From Acholoe squamosa (taxonomy: Eukaryota; Annelida; Polychaeta; Phyllodocida; Polynoidae), in the NCBI GenBank assembly GCA_949317995.1, contig OX439037.1:16480324-16544323 (forward strand): a stretch of 64,000 nt of DNA, read 5' to 3'. Shown piece by piece: positions 20,749 through 33,780 of this stretch. Numbering within the stretch: the first letter of the stretch is position 1; each line of letters begins with the position of its first letter. The notes under the pieces are model-generated. The model worked only from the letters and a program-made list of their open reading frames with translations. It searched no databases and was not told where the DNA came from. Position numbers and translations under genes: made by a program.

Positions 20749-22612
20749 ACTCACTAAGGAACCACCTGAAGTTGTGCATAGCAACCTGTCAAGTATCAGG
20801 GTTTGGGGCCAGGAATTTGCCAATAGCCCATCATATTATGAGTTTTATAAACTCTTGCCAATATGTAATATTTGTCATTCAGCAGGGGAATTTAAGTATG
20901 GAATTTTTTCCAAACCTACTGTAATTAATGGACATGTGTAAGTTATTATCTGGGTGTCAACTGATGTTCTGGTAAACGCAAGAACAGCTACACTTTGTGG
21001 AATCAATCTACATGTGCCCACGTGGCTGATTAATAATTCCTGATGTTGCCTAGATCTGTATTTATATCCTCTCCTGATTTTCTGCCTAGTGTGCCCTGAA
21101 ATTGGTTCCTATGATATACCTTTATAACCTATTCTGACTCAGAAGGCAGGCAGAAGTCATGAGAGGCTTTGAGCAGCTTTGGGCAGTTATGCTATGCTGC
21201 AGTTATTATAGCATCCCAAAACGATGTTTTTTCTATGTTCCCTCATCTGTTCTCATCTATCTCTTGTGCCTTTGTCTGGCTCCATCAGTGAAAATAGTAA
21301 CTTTCTGACACATACACTTAAACACTACATTAAACACTTTTTGTCTCAATTTTCTAAACAATTTAATAAAAGTCTTCTATTGAGCTAAATGTGTTCAATT
21401 TTGTGTTTTACCTTGAAGTGTTTAACCAGGTGTTCAAATACTAAACACTTAAGCTCTTAGCACTTAGGTGTTTGAGAGAAGAGTGTTTAATAACTAATAC
21501 TTAAAGACTTTGAGTGATAAGGAATTAGCTACCAGCAGTGCTTTGCTGTATCATGCCACTAGATAAATACAAAATATGTATGCCTTTCTGTGAGGGTTAA
21601 CATGAAGGCGATGTAAGGAAGACAGCTAATTGATTTGCCAATACAGAAACTCATCAGAAAGAACATCTAAATTACCCTCGTGTCCAGGGTTCCTAATGCA
21701 GAGGCTCAAGTTGGGGTTGTAGGGTGGGCATGCCCAATCCAGACTTTTTCAGAGTTTTGTGCAAGGCATCCTACTCTTTTGAATTCTCTATTCACATTTA
21801 TTTGTGTGTATCTCTGCTCCTCTCTCCTGTCTGCACCTGTGTCTTGTCTCTCTGTCTCCCGATCTGCCTCTCACTATTTCTCTCTCTTGCTCTCATACAT
21901 GTGACCCATCTGGAGAAAATATGCATATGGGGGAGGGGATTTTTAGTTCTGCATTTGGCCAACAGAGGGCAGTGTATGAGTAAAATGCTGAAAAATACAT
22001 CAAAAAAATGGCTTATATCAATATTCGATGGGGAAATTCATTTGTATGGTCAGAATTATTCCATTTCTACTGAAAACGTTTTATTTATGGAATGAAAAGA
22101 GACATCCGTTGCCATGGAAACATAGACAATTGGCATATATGCCAATTCCCGGTTGCCATGGAAACCACTCCATTATTTGAAATGGGAATTTTTACCACAA
22201 ATGTGTTGGATATTTACATAAGGAACTCAGAACCGAAAACAGACCCATAAAATTCCCTCTAGAACCGATTTTATGATAAAAAAAAATCATATTATTTCCC
22301 CACAAAACTGTATTTTTTGCATTATCACTATTTAACCTATTTTTATAGGATATAGTGTATTTAGAGCTTATTTGCATTTTTCAATTTTTCACACCGACCT
22401 ATTTTTGGCAAGCAATTACAGAAGAACTACCAGAAATATTTTAGCTCAAGATATCTCATTTTAAAGCACATGACATCAACTTTAAAAGCCATTTCCCCCC
22501 TGGATGCAGGTTTTCCCCCATCTGGTAACACATATTGAATTGAGAACAGTAAATGCTACCCACTGGACTGAACTGATAGAACATGCAGTGATGGAACATG
22601 GGGTATGTTTGA
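20746..22612 (+). repeat. direct duplication, unit 1
   Basis: Near-identical to 23,393-25,349 from gtaactcactaaggaacc to catggggtatgtttga. This unit lacks about 80 bp present in unit 2 (after the 'gtctggctcca' string). Both contain a non-coding element with gttgccatggaaacc and a CT-rich tract. More diverged copies are at 30,360-33,000 and from 63,765 to the window end. Confidence 0.85.
21930..22505. mobile_element. MITE-like element within unit 1
   Basis: Starts near gggggaggggatttttagtt and ends near cccccctggatgcagg. Internally it has gttgccatggaaac twice. It is the same family as the elements at 10,915 and 31,320, but ends are only roughly defined. It recurs in unit 2 at about 24,663-25,246. 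Confidence 0.4.
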
Positions 22613-23331
22613 AATACTACGGTATGAAGACGATCTACTCGAAGATCCAAGATGGCGACGACCTGCCCTGTCGCCGTGGAGACCCCGGTAGTCAGGCGAG
22701 CGCTGCCGGCCACGCCCCCGTTGCTTGGTTACCATGTTGACTGTGGAATGTTTATCAACACTACCACGTGTACGACCCGTCTCAGTCTCGCATGCCGCTG
22801 CTGAAGTACATGTCCGTTTAACCGCCTGGTTCTCCAATAAGGACCGGATATCTTCGAGCTGCTGCTCCATACGAGTAGTACGTTCCTCCAGCTCCCCGAT
22901 ATACGTCTGGTCAACAGGCAAATCCAATGAACCCCCAGTAGCAGTTGGGGAAGATGATCCATGACCACCCCCATTGGAATCTGCACTGCTCGAAATCCTA
23001 GAGTTGGCAATATTCCTTGGTTTTTTAGGCGACTTCTTGGTCTTGGACCTTTGTGTGCTGCTAGTTGTTCCTTTCCTACCTATAATGATAGGTTAAACAC
23101 CGTATTAACTTGGAAAAACGGATAAAACCGTTAAAATTTTCTGCACCACCCAGCGTGGTGTGTGCCGCTCGAAGGATATACGCCAACTGACGGTTAATTT
23201 GGATCCCGCAGCTTTTATAGGTGCTAATTGTTTTCCATGACGTCATACATATACATGCGCGCCCTGGAGGAGAAAGTAGTTCCAACCGCTGCACATATTA
23301 ATTATATATATATACACGGGTGTATATAGTC

Positions 23332-23332
<1 letters not shown>
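22613..23332 (-). mobile_element. Ngaro-like 5' fragment (A repeat + gag start)
   Basis: Minus-strand copy of the Ngaro 5' end. The A repeat runs from about 23,332 to 23,130, followed by the beginning of gag down to 22,613. The start codon position reads ATA (23,083-23,081) instead of ATG. The gag frame then resembles the 15.9-kb copy (RTTRMEQQLEDIRSLLE, TKQRGRGRQ). It is truncated at its 3' side exactly where the duplication unit 1 ends. Confidence 0.75.

Positions 23333-23392
<60 letters not shown>
23333..23392. repeat. (TA)n microsatellite
   Basis: Long TA run between the Ngaro fragment end and duplication unit 2. Confidence 0.9.
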
Positions 23393-23396
<4 letters not shown>

Positions 23397-25349
23397 ACTC
23401 ACTAAGGAACCACCTGATGTTGTGCATAGCAACCTGTCAAGTATCAGGGTTTGGGGCCAGGAATTTGCCAATAGCCCATCATATTATGAGTTTTATAAAC
23501 TCTTGCCAATATGTAATATTTGTCATTCAGCAGGGGAATTTAAGTATGGAATTTTTTCCAAACCTACTGTAATTAATGGACATGTGTAAGTTATTATCTG
23601 GGTGTCAACTGATGTTCTGGTAAACGCAAGAACAGCTACACTTTGTGGACTCAATCTACATTTGCCCACGTGGCTGATTAATAATTCCTGATGTTGCCTA
23701 GATCTGTACTGATATCCTCCCCTGATTTTCTGCCTAGTGTGCCCTGAAATTGGTTCCTATGATATACCTTTATAACCTATTCTGACTCAGAAGGCAGGAA
23801 GGGGTCATGAGAGGCTTTGAGCAGCTTTGGGCAGTTATGCTATGCTGCAGTTATTATAGCATCCCAAAACGATGTATTTTCTATGTTCCCTCATCTGTTC
23901 TCATCTATCTCTTGTGCCTTGTCTGGCTCCAAATTTTTCATCGATAATCTGTCACAATTTTTCCTGGGGAATAGGACACTAAATGCTTTAATGATGAGGT
24001 GAAAGAAAGGAATTTGTTTGAATCAGTGAAAATAGTAACTTTCTGACACATACACTTAAACACTACATTAAACACTTTTTGTCTCAATTTTCTAAACAAC
24101 TTAATAAAAGTCTTCTTTTGAGCTAAATGTGTTCAATTTTGTGTTTTACCTTGAAGTGTTTAACCAGGTGTTCAAATACTAAACACTTAAGCTCTTAGCA
24201 CTTAGGTGTTTGAGAGAAGAGTGTTTAATAACTAATACTTAAAGACTTTGAGTGATAAGGAATTAGCTACCAGCAGTGCTTTGCTGTATCATGCCACTAG
24301 ATAAATACAAAATATGTATGCCTTTCTGTAAGGGTTAACATGAAGGCGATGTAAGGAAGACAGCTAATTGATTTGCCAATACAGAAACTCATCAGAAAGA
24401 ACATCTAAATTACCCTCGTGTCCAGGGTTCCTAATGCAGAGGCTCAAGTTGGGGTTGTAGGGTGGGCATGCCCAATCCAGACTTTTTCAGAGTTTTGTGC
24501 AAGGCATCCTACTCTTTTGAATTCTCTATTCACATTTATTTGTGTGTATCTCTGCTCCTCTCTCCTGTCTGCACCTGTGTCTTGTCTCTCTGTCTCCCGA
24601 TCTGCCTCTCACTATTTCTCTCTCTTGCTCTCATACATGTGACCCATCTGGAGAAAATATGCATATGGGGGAGGGGATTTTTAGTTCTGCATTTGGCCAA
24701 CAGAGGGCAGTGTATGAGTAAAATGCTGAAAAATACACCAAAAAATGGCTTATATCAATATTTGATGAGGAAATTCATTTGTATGGTCAGAATTATTCCA
24801 TTTCTACTGAAAACGTTTTATTTATGGAATGAAAAGAGACATCCGTTGCCATGGAAACATAGACAATTGGCATATATGCCAATTCCCGGTTGCCATGGAA
24901 ACCACTCCATTATTTGAAATGGGAATTTTTACCACAAATGTGTTGGATATTTACATAAGGAACTCAGAACCGAAAACAGACCCATAAAATTCCCTCTAGA
25001 ACCGATTTTATGATAAAAAAAAAATCATATTATTTCCCCACAAAACTGTATTTTTTGCATTATCACTATTTAACCTATTTTTATAGGATATAATATATTT
25101 AGAGCTTATTTGCATTTTTCAATTTTTCACACCGACCTATTTTTGGCAAGCAATTACAGAAGAACTACCAGAAATATTTTAGCTCAAGATATCTCATTTT
25201 AAAGCACATGACATCAACATTAATAGCCATTTCCCCCCTGGATGCAGGTTTTCCCCCATCTGGTAACACATATTGAATTGAGAACAGTAAATGCTACCCA
25301 CTGGACTGAACTGATAGAACATGCAGTGATGGAACATGGGGTATGTTTG
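23393..25349 (+). repeat. direct duplication, unit 2
   Basis: Second copy of the 20,746-22,612 unit, nearly identical, with about 80 extra bases around 23,932-24,025. It continues beyond 25,349 into the wider repeat family, whereas unit 1 is cut at this point by the Ngaro fragment. Unit 2 therefore shows the more complete state. Confidence 0.85.
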
Positions 25350-26450
25350 AGATGAAGACCATTCCCTCCCAACACTACCTTAAAGAAAATGGGGAATTTT
25401 GGCCACAAACTTTGCATTCTGGTCTATAGTCTTTTTGCAGACAAATGGATTTAGAACTATTCATCTATGTGCAAGGCTACGTGTTATGGCCTAAGCCACA
25501 TTATCTGCAGAAAAATACCCAGTCAAAGTCTACAAGAATTGAAACGATGCGCCAAACAGCTTCATTCACCATAAGCACCAGGTGCATAGAGTCAGTGGGA
25601 ATGTACACTTTGGCTTGTCTTAATTGCCTGTACAGCATAAGGATGATAGAGTGTAGAGTTCTTAAGCTGCAAAGAATGATCACAAAACATACTGTTAGTG
25701 CTATTTGATGGGTGTGTCTTGCATCTGCCGATCATGTTTCTGTACCACTGGCTCTTTGATGATGACTAATTCATGTTACTGACATTTTCTAATATATATT
25801 CATTTTTATTACAAGTGATTTTATAGACATTTCTGTTACATTAACATCATGCTCTCAAACCTATCAAACGATTTTCAAATATCCTTTCAATGTCAGATGA
25901 TGAACGTTACCCTATTGATAATAACCCTTTTGAATTGAGTTTTTGTTTCGATGAAATCAACAGAGCCAATATACTAAAACAACTCCTTTAATCTTCCCCC
26001 CAATAAATGAAATAGGTTGAGATGATACTTGTTCCATTAACAATGTTTTAGTGAATTTATAATCTGAGCAGAGAGGAAACGCTTTTCTTTTAAACCTACT
26101 TAAGCTATAAAAGAAAACGCCATTAAAATAATTGCGCAATCCTCCTCCCAAAGATACCAGAGATCAATGGTTATTTTCAAGAGATTCCCTGTGCACATGT
26201 GTACCACCATACTGCCACATGGGGATTCTTGTAAAAACTACAGTGGGTCAATGCCATTCAAAAACGATGGTCCACTGTTCAGTTTTACGAAGATCAATGC
26301 TAGATTCAACATTTCCAGTGTAGCGTCACAGTGGTGGCACTAACACTGCTGTTGCAATTATCACAAGGGACTGGCCAATCCATTCCTCCATCAACATAGA
26401 GAGGTGGCATCAATCGGATAATATGTGATGTTTTAAGCCATTTTGAATAT
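25350..26450. repeat. large non-coding repeat family, copy 2 (left part)
   Basis: From about 25,630 this matches 12,340-13,085 in order. The 25,350-25,560 part matches 32,950-33,100. No ORF is conserved between copies. Confidence 0.65.
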
Positions 26451-26552
26451 AATTATAATCATTTTGTAAAAGTTATATCATGCATGTTTCAAGTGTATGC
26501 AACACAATGTCATGTTCTTCTTCCCATATCCGTCCAATACAGCATATACACT

Positions 26553-26681
26553 AATGGAATATAGCATAAATATGACAGCACACGGTTTGTATATTGACGA
26601 ATATTGCACGAGGGCGTTAGGCCGAGTGCAATATCGTCAATATACAAAACGTGTGCTGTCATATTTATGGCATATTGCATT
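26553..26681. repeat. terminal hairpin of F2
   Basis: Imperfect ~56-bp stems include cataaatatgacagcacacg / cgtgtgctgtcatatttatg and ttgtatattgacga / tcgtcaatatacaa. The apex reads cacgagggcgttaggccgag. Confidence 0.9.
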
Positions 26682-27300
26682 TATACCACCATTTTGTATT
26701 AATTTCTTACCTGATATCCACAGAATATAGCCACGAGAAGACATTTTGTAAAAGCAAGCAATACGGCCCGGGTCACCGCTCTGCGCGAAGCCATTGTTTT
26801 TGTTCCTTGCCGGGAGAGGTACCGCAGTGTTTACACACATTTTTCGTATTGAATCCAACCATGACAAATTGAGAAATTAACAGGTTCATATCCTTAGATA
26901 GTCTAGATGATCCCTCCATACGTATTATGTCCAATATATTCAAAATAAAGAAGAATCCATTGATTTTTCAAACCGGTCCGAAATTTTCAGCGTCTTTCTT
27001 CTACAACGAGAACTTGACCTATATCCACATCCGGGCCACTGACACACTGTTGTCGGACAAGGAGGTGGGTGGGAATGGCCGGACCGCGACCCGCTTACGA
27101 TGGAAAAATCAATGGATTCTTCTTTATTGTTAATATTATGGACTCATTTGGTATGGAGGGATCATCCAGACTATCTAAGGATGTATTCTTTTTAATATCT
27201 CAACATGTCATGGTTTGATTCCATACAAAAACTGGGTGGACACACAGACCTTTCACTATCAGGTTAGTAGAGTTCAACCTTTGCTTTGATTTTTCTCCCC

Positions 27301-27364
27301 GTTCAGTGTGGCGCAATGGCTAACGTCCTCACCAACCAGCACTGCGGCTGGGGTTCAATTCTCC
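27301..27364 (+). other. tRNA-like module of F2
   Basis: A-box-like gtggcgcaatggctaacg and B-box-like ggggttcaattct. It is closely related to F1's module on the opposite strand. Confidence 0.65.
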
Positions 27365-27639
27365 TACAAGTTTGGACGATTTTTCACATTGAAACAGTGG
27401 CGAGACTGAATTTGTATGTCTCCCAAAATTTCCCAAAACTTGACCTCAAAAAAGTATATCCAAAAATCCCTAAAATGAACATGTGCATATATGCTCTCAT
27501 AATGCACTGGTAGGAGAGGGCATAACAGTAAGGGAGATGGCAGAATAGTGGTATAAATGGGAATACATAATGAAGTAGACCCTATATAGTAGGTACGTTC
27601 CTATGTCTTCCCCCTACAGCATTGATGTCTTACAGAAAG

Positions 27640-29500
27640 AATTGTCCAATATTCCACCACATCCATGTATCATTGAGATAAGGACAGGACACTTACAAAA
27701 ATGACAGCATCTTCCCAACAGACCCTGTCTGTGGTAGGCCAAATTAGAAAGACCTTGAAGATTACCAATTGCAGAAAGGAGGGGAGGTGTTCAATGAAAT
27801 TGAAATTATGAATAGAGCACCCATTCCGTGATCTTTATTGGAATCAATAAACTCACATTCCCTCATTAATCTTTCTTCAGAAAGTGAGTTCTTTTACTCT
27901 TACAGAGATAAACATAGATAGAAATCCATGAATGGCGTACTTGTCTTTAAGGGATCCAAAATGTTTCAAATAAATGCATAACATGCAGGAAAAGATGTGC
28001 CCATATACATGTGTATTAGATATATAATTACATTGAAACGAATGCCATCTTTTAGGCATATTTCTGAAAACAGGAAGGTAGCAAGAACTGTCATTCTTAT
28101 CCCTGTTATCAGTGACCAAGACCAAAGTGACCAGCTGCTCCGTTCCTCAGTGATATTGAAAAAGGGGATAAAACATGAGATTGTTGTATTAGCAGATTCA
28201 TCATTATTTATATCAATGCATCTGCTAATCCAATATGTTACACACATTACCATCTGCACCATTCATGCATTGACTATACCCACCCATCTCTTGCCTCCCT
28301 TTTGTTTCCGTTTAAGCCTATCTTACTATCTCACTATCAATCTATTTGAAATCTTATATGCATACAAGTATGGATCTCACCCTCTTTCTTTGTTATTCTA
28401 CCTCTGCCTCACATCCCCTATCTGTACTGCTCTCTCTTTCCGTATTTGTGTTTGTCTCTATTACTCTCTCCTTCTTTTTTTGTATCTATTCTTTTCCTGT
28501 CTCTGCATCTGTCTGTCTCTCTATGTCTCTAAGACTCTGTCTGTCTGTCGCTGTATGTCCCTGTCTCTGTTTTTCTCTTTTTCTAAGTCTTTCTCCAACC
28601 ATCATTGCACCCTGTCATTCTGTATACTTGGCTCTCTGTGTGTCGGTATGACACAAAGATAGTGAAGGAACCGTTGGACAGAGCCTTACCCTGACGACAA
28701 TGGAGTGTGTAATTACTGCAGGGAATGATCATAAAATGTATTGCCTAATTGTTGAGTGTGTCACGCATCTGCTGATCATGTTTCTGTAGCGCTGTCTCTT
28801 TTATCTATTTTTTCCCTGTATCTGCATCTGTCTGTCTCTGAAATTCTGTATGTCTGTCAGTCTGTCTGTCTCTCTTTCTTCCACCATCATTACACCCTGT
28901 TATTCTGTATGCTTGGCTCTCCATGTGTGTCGGTATGGTACAGTAGCTCCATCCCTCACCACTGTGCTGTGGTGATCCTGTCACCCCACATCAAACGCTG
29001 GGCTGAGGTTGGATGAGAGCCGTGTAACGGTGCTACAGAAATCATTAAATTGGAGGAGGCTGATCAGACAGATTGATGGATTTCTCATCACATAGCAATT
29101 TCCATCTTTCAAACTCCAGAATTTATATAGTTTTATATTTGGCTCCCACTCTATAACTTTGTGTTACAATCTCTTCCATTGTGCTTTGTAAAGCTTTGAT
29201 AACGTTAAAGTTTAGAGACACTAGTTATGTTGATCATGTGCCGGTCAGTCCTGAGAAAGAAATCCAGTCCTAACAGCTTCTCCATCTTTCTTTCACTTTC
29301 CTTCCCTCTCTTGCCCATCTTTCTCCTACTCTGCCTTTGTAGCATCCTTCCAACCACCACTGACCGCCCTGAGGCTGTGTCCATTTCACACTTCCACAGT
29401 CACGATGGATCCTCAAAGACTCTGCTTAGCACAAAATTCTAACCAGGATGGGCATCATTCTTCATGCAACCTTTCCTTAATCGGAGTCTATGTCTGAGGG
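27640..29500. repeat. large repeat family with CT-rich low complexity
   Basis: 27,640-27,840 continues the copy interrupted by F2. 28,370-28,640 and 28,790-28,900 are CT-rich tracts. 28,900-29,460 matches 62,870-63,620 (ctccatccctcac-actgt, ccacatcacacgctgggct and gatcatgtgccagtcagtcc-type strings). Open frames in the CT-rich DNA are compositional artefacts. Confidence 0.6.
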
Positions 29501-30359
29501 CTTTATAGGAAAAAATGAGAGAAAAACCCCTCAGCAACAAAGAAAATGCACTGAAAAAACTGTAGCTGACAGAATGACATGTATACCCATGTCAAGTTGG
29601 ATTTGATGTGGAGAGCACATGTCACTGGGACATGTGCCCATATGTCACCATGACGCCTGTAGCATGCCTTACACCTCCTATGATTTGACATACATTGAAA
29701 TCCCATTTCACTTGTGATTTGACAAGGGTCAAAGCCATGTCAAAGTTATGTTGACATGTGATAATATGTCCGCTTTGACATGCATATTTGTTGAAGGATA
29801 AACCACTAGATGGGGCAAACAGCCATTTTGGTACTAGGATTATCCACCACCAAGAGGTACTACCAACACCTGAGGCATTTGCTGTATCTCTGTGTCATTT
29901 TGTTCTCGTAAGAGATGGATTACTAAAGTATATTGGTATTTTCACTCAAGGGTAGTGAAAACCATTTCATTGTTAAGTTTGCATTATTATTTGACAATAA
30001 AATGAAACCCCTAAATCCTGATTACTTCAACAGGGGAGACCAGACACCTTATCTGTGGGACAGGAAGAGTACCAAAAGGTTTTATGCTAACACCCAATGT
30101 ATAATACTAAGTCTACAATACATGCAGACATGTCCTTCTCTTATGGACATGCAGGCATGTCCTTCTCTTATGGACTGCATAAAGGTCCCCTGTCAAATGG
30201 AGTTGACATACAAAATGTGCGAGCCTCAACCTGACTTGACATGCCTTTGTACATATCATGTAGGAGACAAATCCTGACATGTACAGTACATGTCAAAGCG
30301 ATCAGTCTTCTTCTCTCTGTGTGGAGAGAAAGAAAAGACTGAAAGCAGTTCTTCCAGCA
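29501..30359. other. spacer rich in acatgtc motifs
   Basis: Many direct and inverted copies of catgtca/tgacatg are scattered at 29,575-29,780 and 30,120-30,300, so the stretch can fold back on itself locally. No gene was recognised. Confidence 0.4.
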
Positions 30360-31317
30360 GAACTCACAAAGGAACCACCTGAAATCATGCATGGCGACCT
30401 GTCAAGGGTCAGGGTTTTGTGAAGTAAATATATGTGCCCACATGGCTGACTAATCATTTCTGATGCCTAGATCTGTACTGACATCCTTCACTGATTTTTC
30501 TGCCAAAGTGCCCTGAAATTGGTTCCCATGGAATACCTTTATAACTTATTCTGACTCTTAAGGCAAGCAGGGGTCATGAGAGGCTTTGAGCAGCTTTGTG
30601 CAGATTTGAACAAATGGTTTCATCATTAGTGAGAACATGAGCTGGTCGGGAGCTGCTCATTGCCCATTATGCTGCAAAGCTGATGGGCATGGGGATGGGT
30701 GTGTTGTAGGGTTGGGACTTGTCTATGTGATGGGTTGTTGGGAGCTCTATAGTCTATACATGTTTTTTGGGGAGCCCTATGAGTGTGTTACAGTCTTCAT
30801 AGCTATGAGTTTTCTTTTTATTTGTCATCCGTTCCTATCTGTCTCTTGTGTGGCTTTATCTCTCTTGCATTCTATCTCCCTTCTTCTTTCTGTTCCAATC
30901 TGTCTCTTACAAAAGTATGCCTTTGTATCTGTCTTTTGCATTCCCTCTCCCTTCTTCTTTCCATCCATTATTTATCAGTCCATTTGTCACCTACCCATTC
31001 CTTAAAAACAGTTGTCAAATGAATCCTAGACTAGCTTTACCCAATTGATTCAAGCAACTAGGTGATCCAGTTCAGTCTGTCAACTGAACATTCATGTTGG
31101 CCCTGGGGAATGGGACACTACATGCTTTAATTATGAGGTGAATGAAAAGAATTTGTTTGAATCCATGAAACTAGTTACTGGCAAGTATGAAACAGAAGCT
31201 TGACACTCAGATCTTTAGGACCTTTTTATGACAGTGTTGTCATGGTGCATCTGATGAGCAACCTACCATGATTGCATTCATGCATCATGCTGACCCGGTG
31301 GAGTGGGTAGATAAGGG

Positions 31318-31874
31318 GAAAGGGCCCTCCCTATGGGATTTTTAGTCCTGCAGTTGGTCACTAGGGGAGCTACAGAGACTAAAAACCTGAAAAATAGACC
31401 AAATCTACTATCATGTATTTTTTTCTACACAAAAAAGCTCTCAAAAACGTTCTATTTTTGGCACTTCCTGTATATTTGGAATGTAAATTAATGTTTTGAT
31501 CCCAAAACAAGGTCTAAATAGGATTTTCAGAAATATTGTTGCCATGGCAACCAACATTATATTCCACCTGATAGAATGATTCTTGTAGATTCATACACTG
31601 GAAAAAAACATAAAAATACCATTTCTAGATCCAAAACTATGCCCAAATGTTTGGAAAGCATTGGTCACTTTTGAATTAAATATATAAATCATTAATCAGA
31701 TGCCTCATTTAATTGAAATGATCAATAATAAAGCTCAATGGCTGTAGTTATGTCATTCCATATCCATGAAGCAATATCTCCAAGACCAGCTTGGCTAGAT
31801 GCAAGTCTTATACCTCATTTCAAAGCTGATAACTTCAATTTTCAATGTGTCCTCGGAGGGTCCTTTCCCCTCAT
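31318..31874. mobile_element. MITE-like element (GTTGCCATGGCAACC family)
   Basis: ggggaaagggccctcc at the left and an inverted ggagggtcctttcccc at the right, with gttgccatggcaacca inside. About 555 bp, non-coding. Confidence 0.5.
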
Positions 31875-32021
31875 CTGTCCACAGATTTCCTATGCTACTC
31901 AAGGATTTGCATGAGCTATAGTGTCAAGAAATCAGCTACTAGCACTGTTTTGCTGGGTCATGCCACTAGATAAATGCAAAATATTCATGCCTTTCAAAAA
32001 GGTTAACATGAAGGCAATGTC

Positions 32022-32641
32022 ACACAGAAAATCAATATTTGAAAAAAGTGATCAGTAGTGATCAGTGCTCAATATTGCGAGGACGAGGGGGAGCACCCTA
32101 GTGATCTTTGGGTGATCACCTATGATCACTTTAGGTCATCATATTGATTAATTTTTTTCCACATATTTGAGCAAAATACAGAGTCATCAAAATGATTACA
32201 TGGGTGATCACTTTGATCACTTTTTTGTTACATGTAGTTTTAGATTCATCCCCCAACCCCCGACCCCGACCCCCCATTCCATGTTCTAGAGAACATCATT
32301 GGAGTATACCTACCCTTTTGGAATTGACCCCATACCGGCATATGGATGAAACTTTTGAAACAGAAAAGTTGTCCAAGCTCCTAATATATCTATTTGACAA
32401 TTTTTCTCTTATAAGAAAATACATCTTTGTAAATGAATTCTACATGTTCACATTTTGAATGTTCTTAGTCTATTCAATTATCCAATACTCTCAGTGTAGC
32501 TTTAAATCAATACATGTTCTTGAGTATGAATCATGCAATCATAACATAATTGTATAGTAGGGGCCCCTGGTGGCAAAAATGAGGTAATCACCTAAACTCA
32601 TCTACACTGATCACTTTCCTACTATCTAGGTTTTCAGTGCA
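32022..32641. mobile_element. TIR element inserted in the third copy
   Basis: Imperfect inverted ends of about 38 bp: acacagaaaatc...aaagtgatcagt at the left and actgatcacttt...gttttcagtgc at the right. Units 1 and 2 lack this 620 bp at the corresponding point (after 'aacatgaaggc'), supporting a discrete insertion. The interior is rich in gtgatcac. Confidence 0.5.
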
Positions 32642-33780
32642 GGATGAAAGCGGATTAATCTGCCAAAAAGGAAATTAGTTAGTCAGCTAAGTAACCCTCC
32701 TGCCCAGGGTTCCTAATGCAGAGGTTCATGTTAGTACGGACATGGCCAATCCAGACGTTTTATGCCAGGCATCTTGCTCCTTTGAATTCTTTATTCATAT
32801 TTATTTGTGTGTGTCTCTATTCCTCTCCCCCTTTTAGCCTTCTCTGTCTCTGTCTATCGGTCTGTCTGTCTGTCCGTGTCTCTCTTTCTCTCTCTCTCCC
32901 TCTCATAATTGTTGATAGAATTGCTGATAGAACATGCACTGATAGAAAAATGAAGGAAAATGGAGAACTTTTGCCACAAACTTTGCATTCTTGTCTATTT
33001 AGAGACAGGTTCATTACATTCTCTGTGGTAAAGACTAAACCGTATTATCTGCCAATAAATACTACCACTCAAAGTCTACAAGAATTGAAGCAATATGCCA
33101 TACAGCTTCATTGGCCAAACGTACATTTAGAATGCTAAAATCGGCTGACACACCTATGGACTATAGCTGAAAGACAAAGATATTAACACCCGGAGAGAAG
33201 CAACAGGTGCAAAGAGTCAGTGACATTGTACACTAAGTGCCTGTACAGTATGAATACAATAGAGTGTAGAATTCCTAAGCTGCAAGGAATTATTACAAAG
33301 TGTATTAGCTCATTGTTTGTGTGTGTCTTACATTCAGCAAGCATTTGAAGCTGTGCATGAGATACATGTAGGCTGAACAAGATACATGTACATGACGGGC
33401 ATAACTGCAGTCCTGGCATATAGACTACTGGGGCTTGCAATGTGCATTATGACCACAAATTGTGGGGAGGCATTGAGACACTATTCACCCCATAAAGGGT
33501 TAGGTAAGAGCACTGGTTAGCAGACAGGCAAGCACTACTGTAGCACCTCATGTATAAGGTGTGGAATATACACTTAACAGACTCCTGGTGCACCTTATAT
33601 GATCCACTCAAGTTTGAGGTATATCATATTACAGACCGGTAGTTAAATCTAGCCCCAATCTGCGATCATAACTCCCCAAGTTGTGCCTTATACGGAGTAT
33701 GCAAAAAATGAAACTGCTGAATATGACAATATTTACTCATATTCCTAACTTATATGATATAGCACATCTTTATCAACACC

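Larger units (their letters stand above)
26451..27639 (+). mobile_element. composite foldback element F2 and flanks
   Basis: This is the inserted segment relative to copy 1 of the repeat family. It has a terminal hairpin (26,553-26,681) and a conserved stretch (attttgtattaatttcttac). Inverted arms of about 120 bp (26,848-26,968 and 27,103-27,226) surround a ~135-bp core. A tRNA-like module (27,301-27,364) and a tail follow. It is in the opposite orientation to F1. Outer ends of the mobile unit are not fixed, because the insertion includes about 100 bp on each side of the recognisable parts. Confidence 0.7.
30360..33480 (+). repeat. diverged third copy of the duplication unit
   Basis: Starts caaaggaaccacctgaaatc, like 20,746, and runs in the same order through ctgatttttctgcc, a CT-rich tract, cactagataaatgcaaaat and cccagggttcctaatgcag. 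It ends with strings shared with 25,380-25,700. It contains two extra insertions (31,318-31,874 and 32,022-32,641). No coding frame is conserved. Confidence 0.65.

Noticed and set aside
28346-28662. Ser/Leu/Cys-rich ORFs (also 21.7, 24.4, 30.8, 62.6 kb)
   Set aside because: Compositional products of CT-rich tracts; frames differ between repeat copies.
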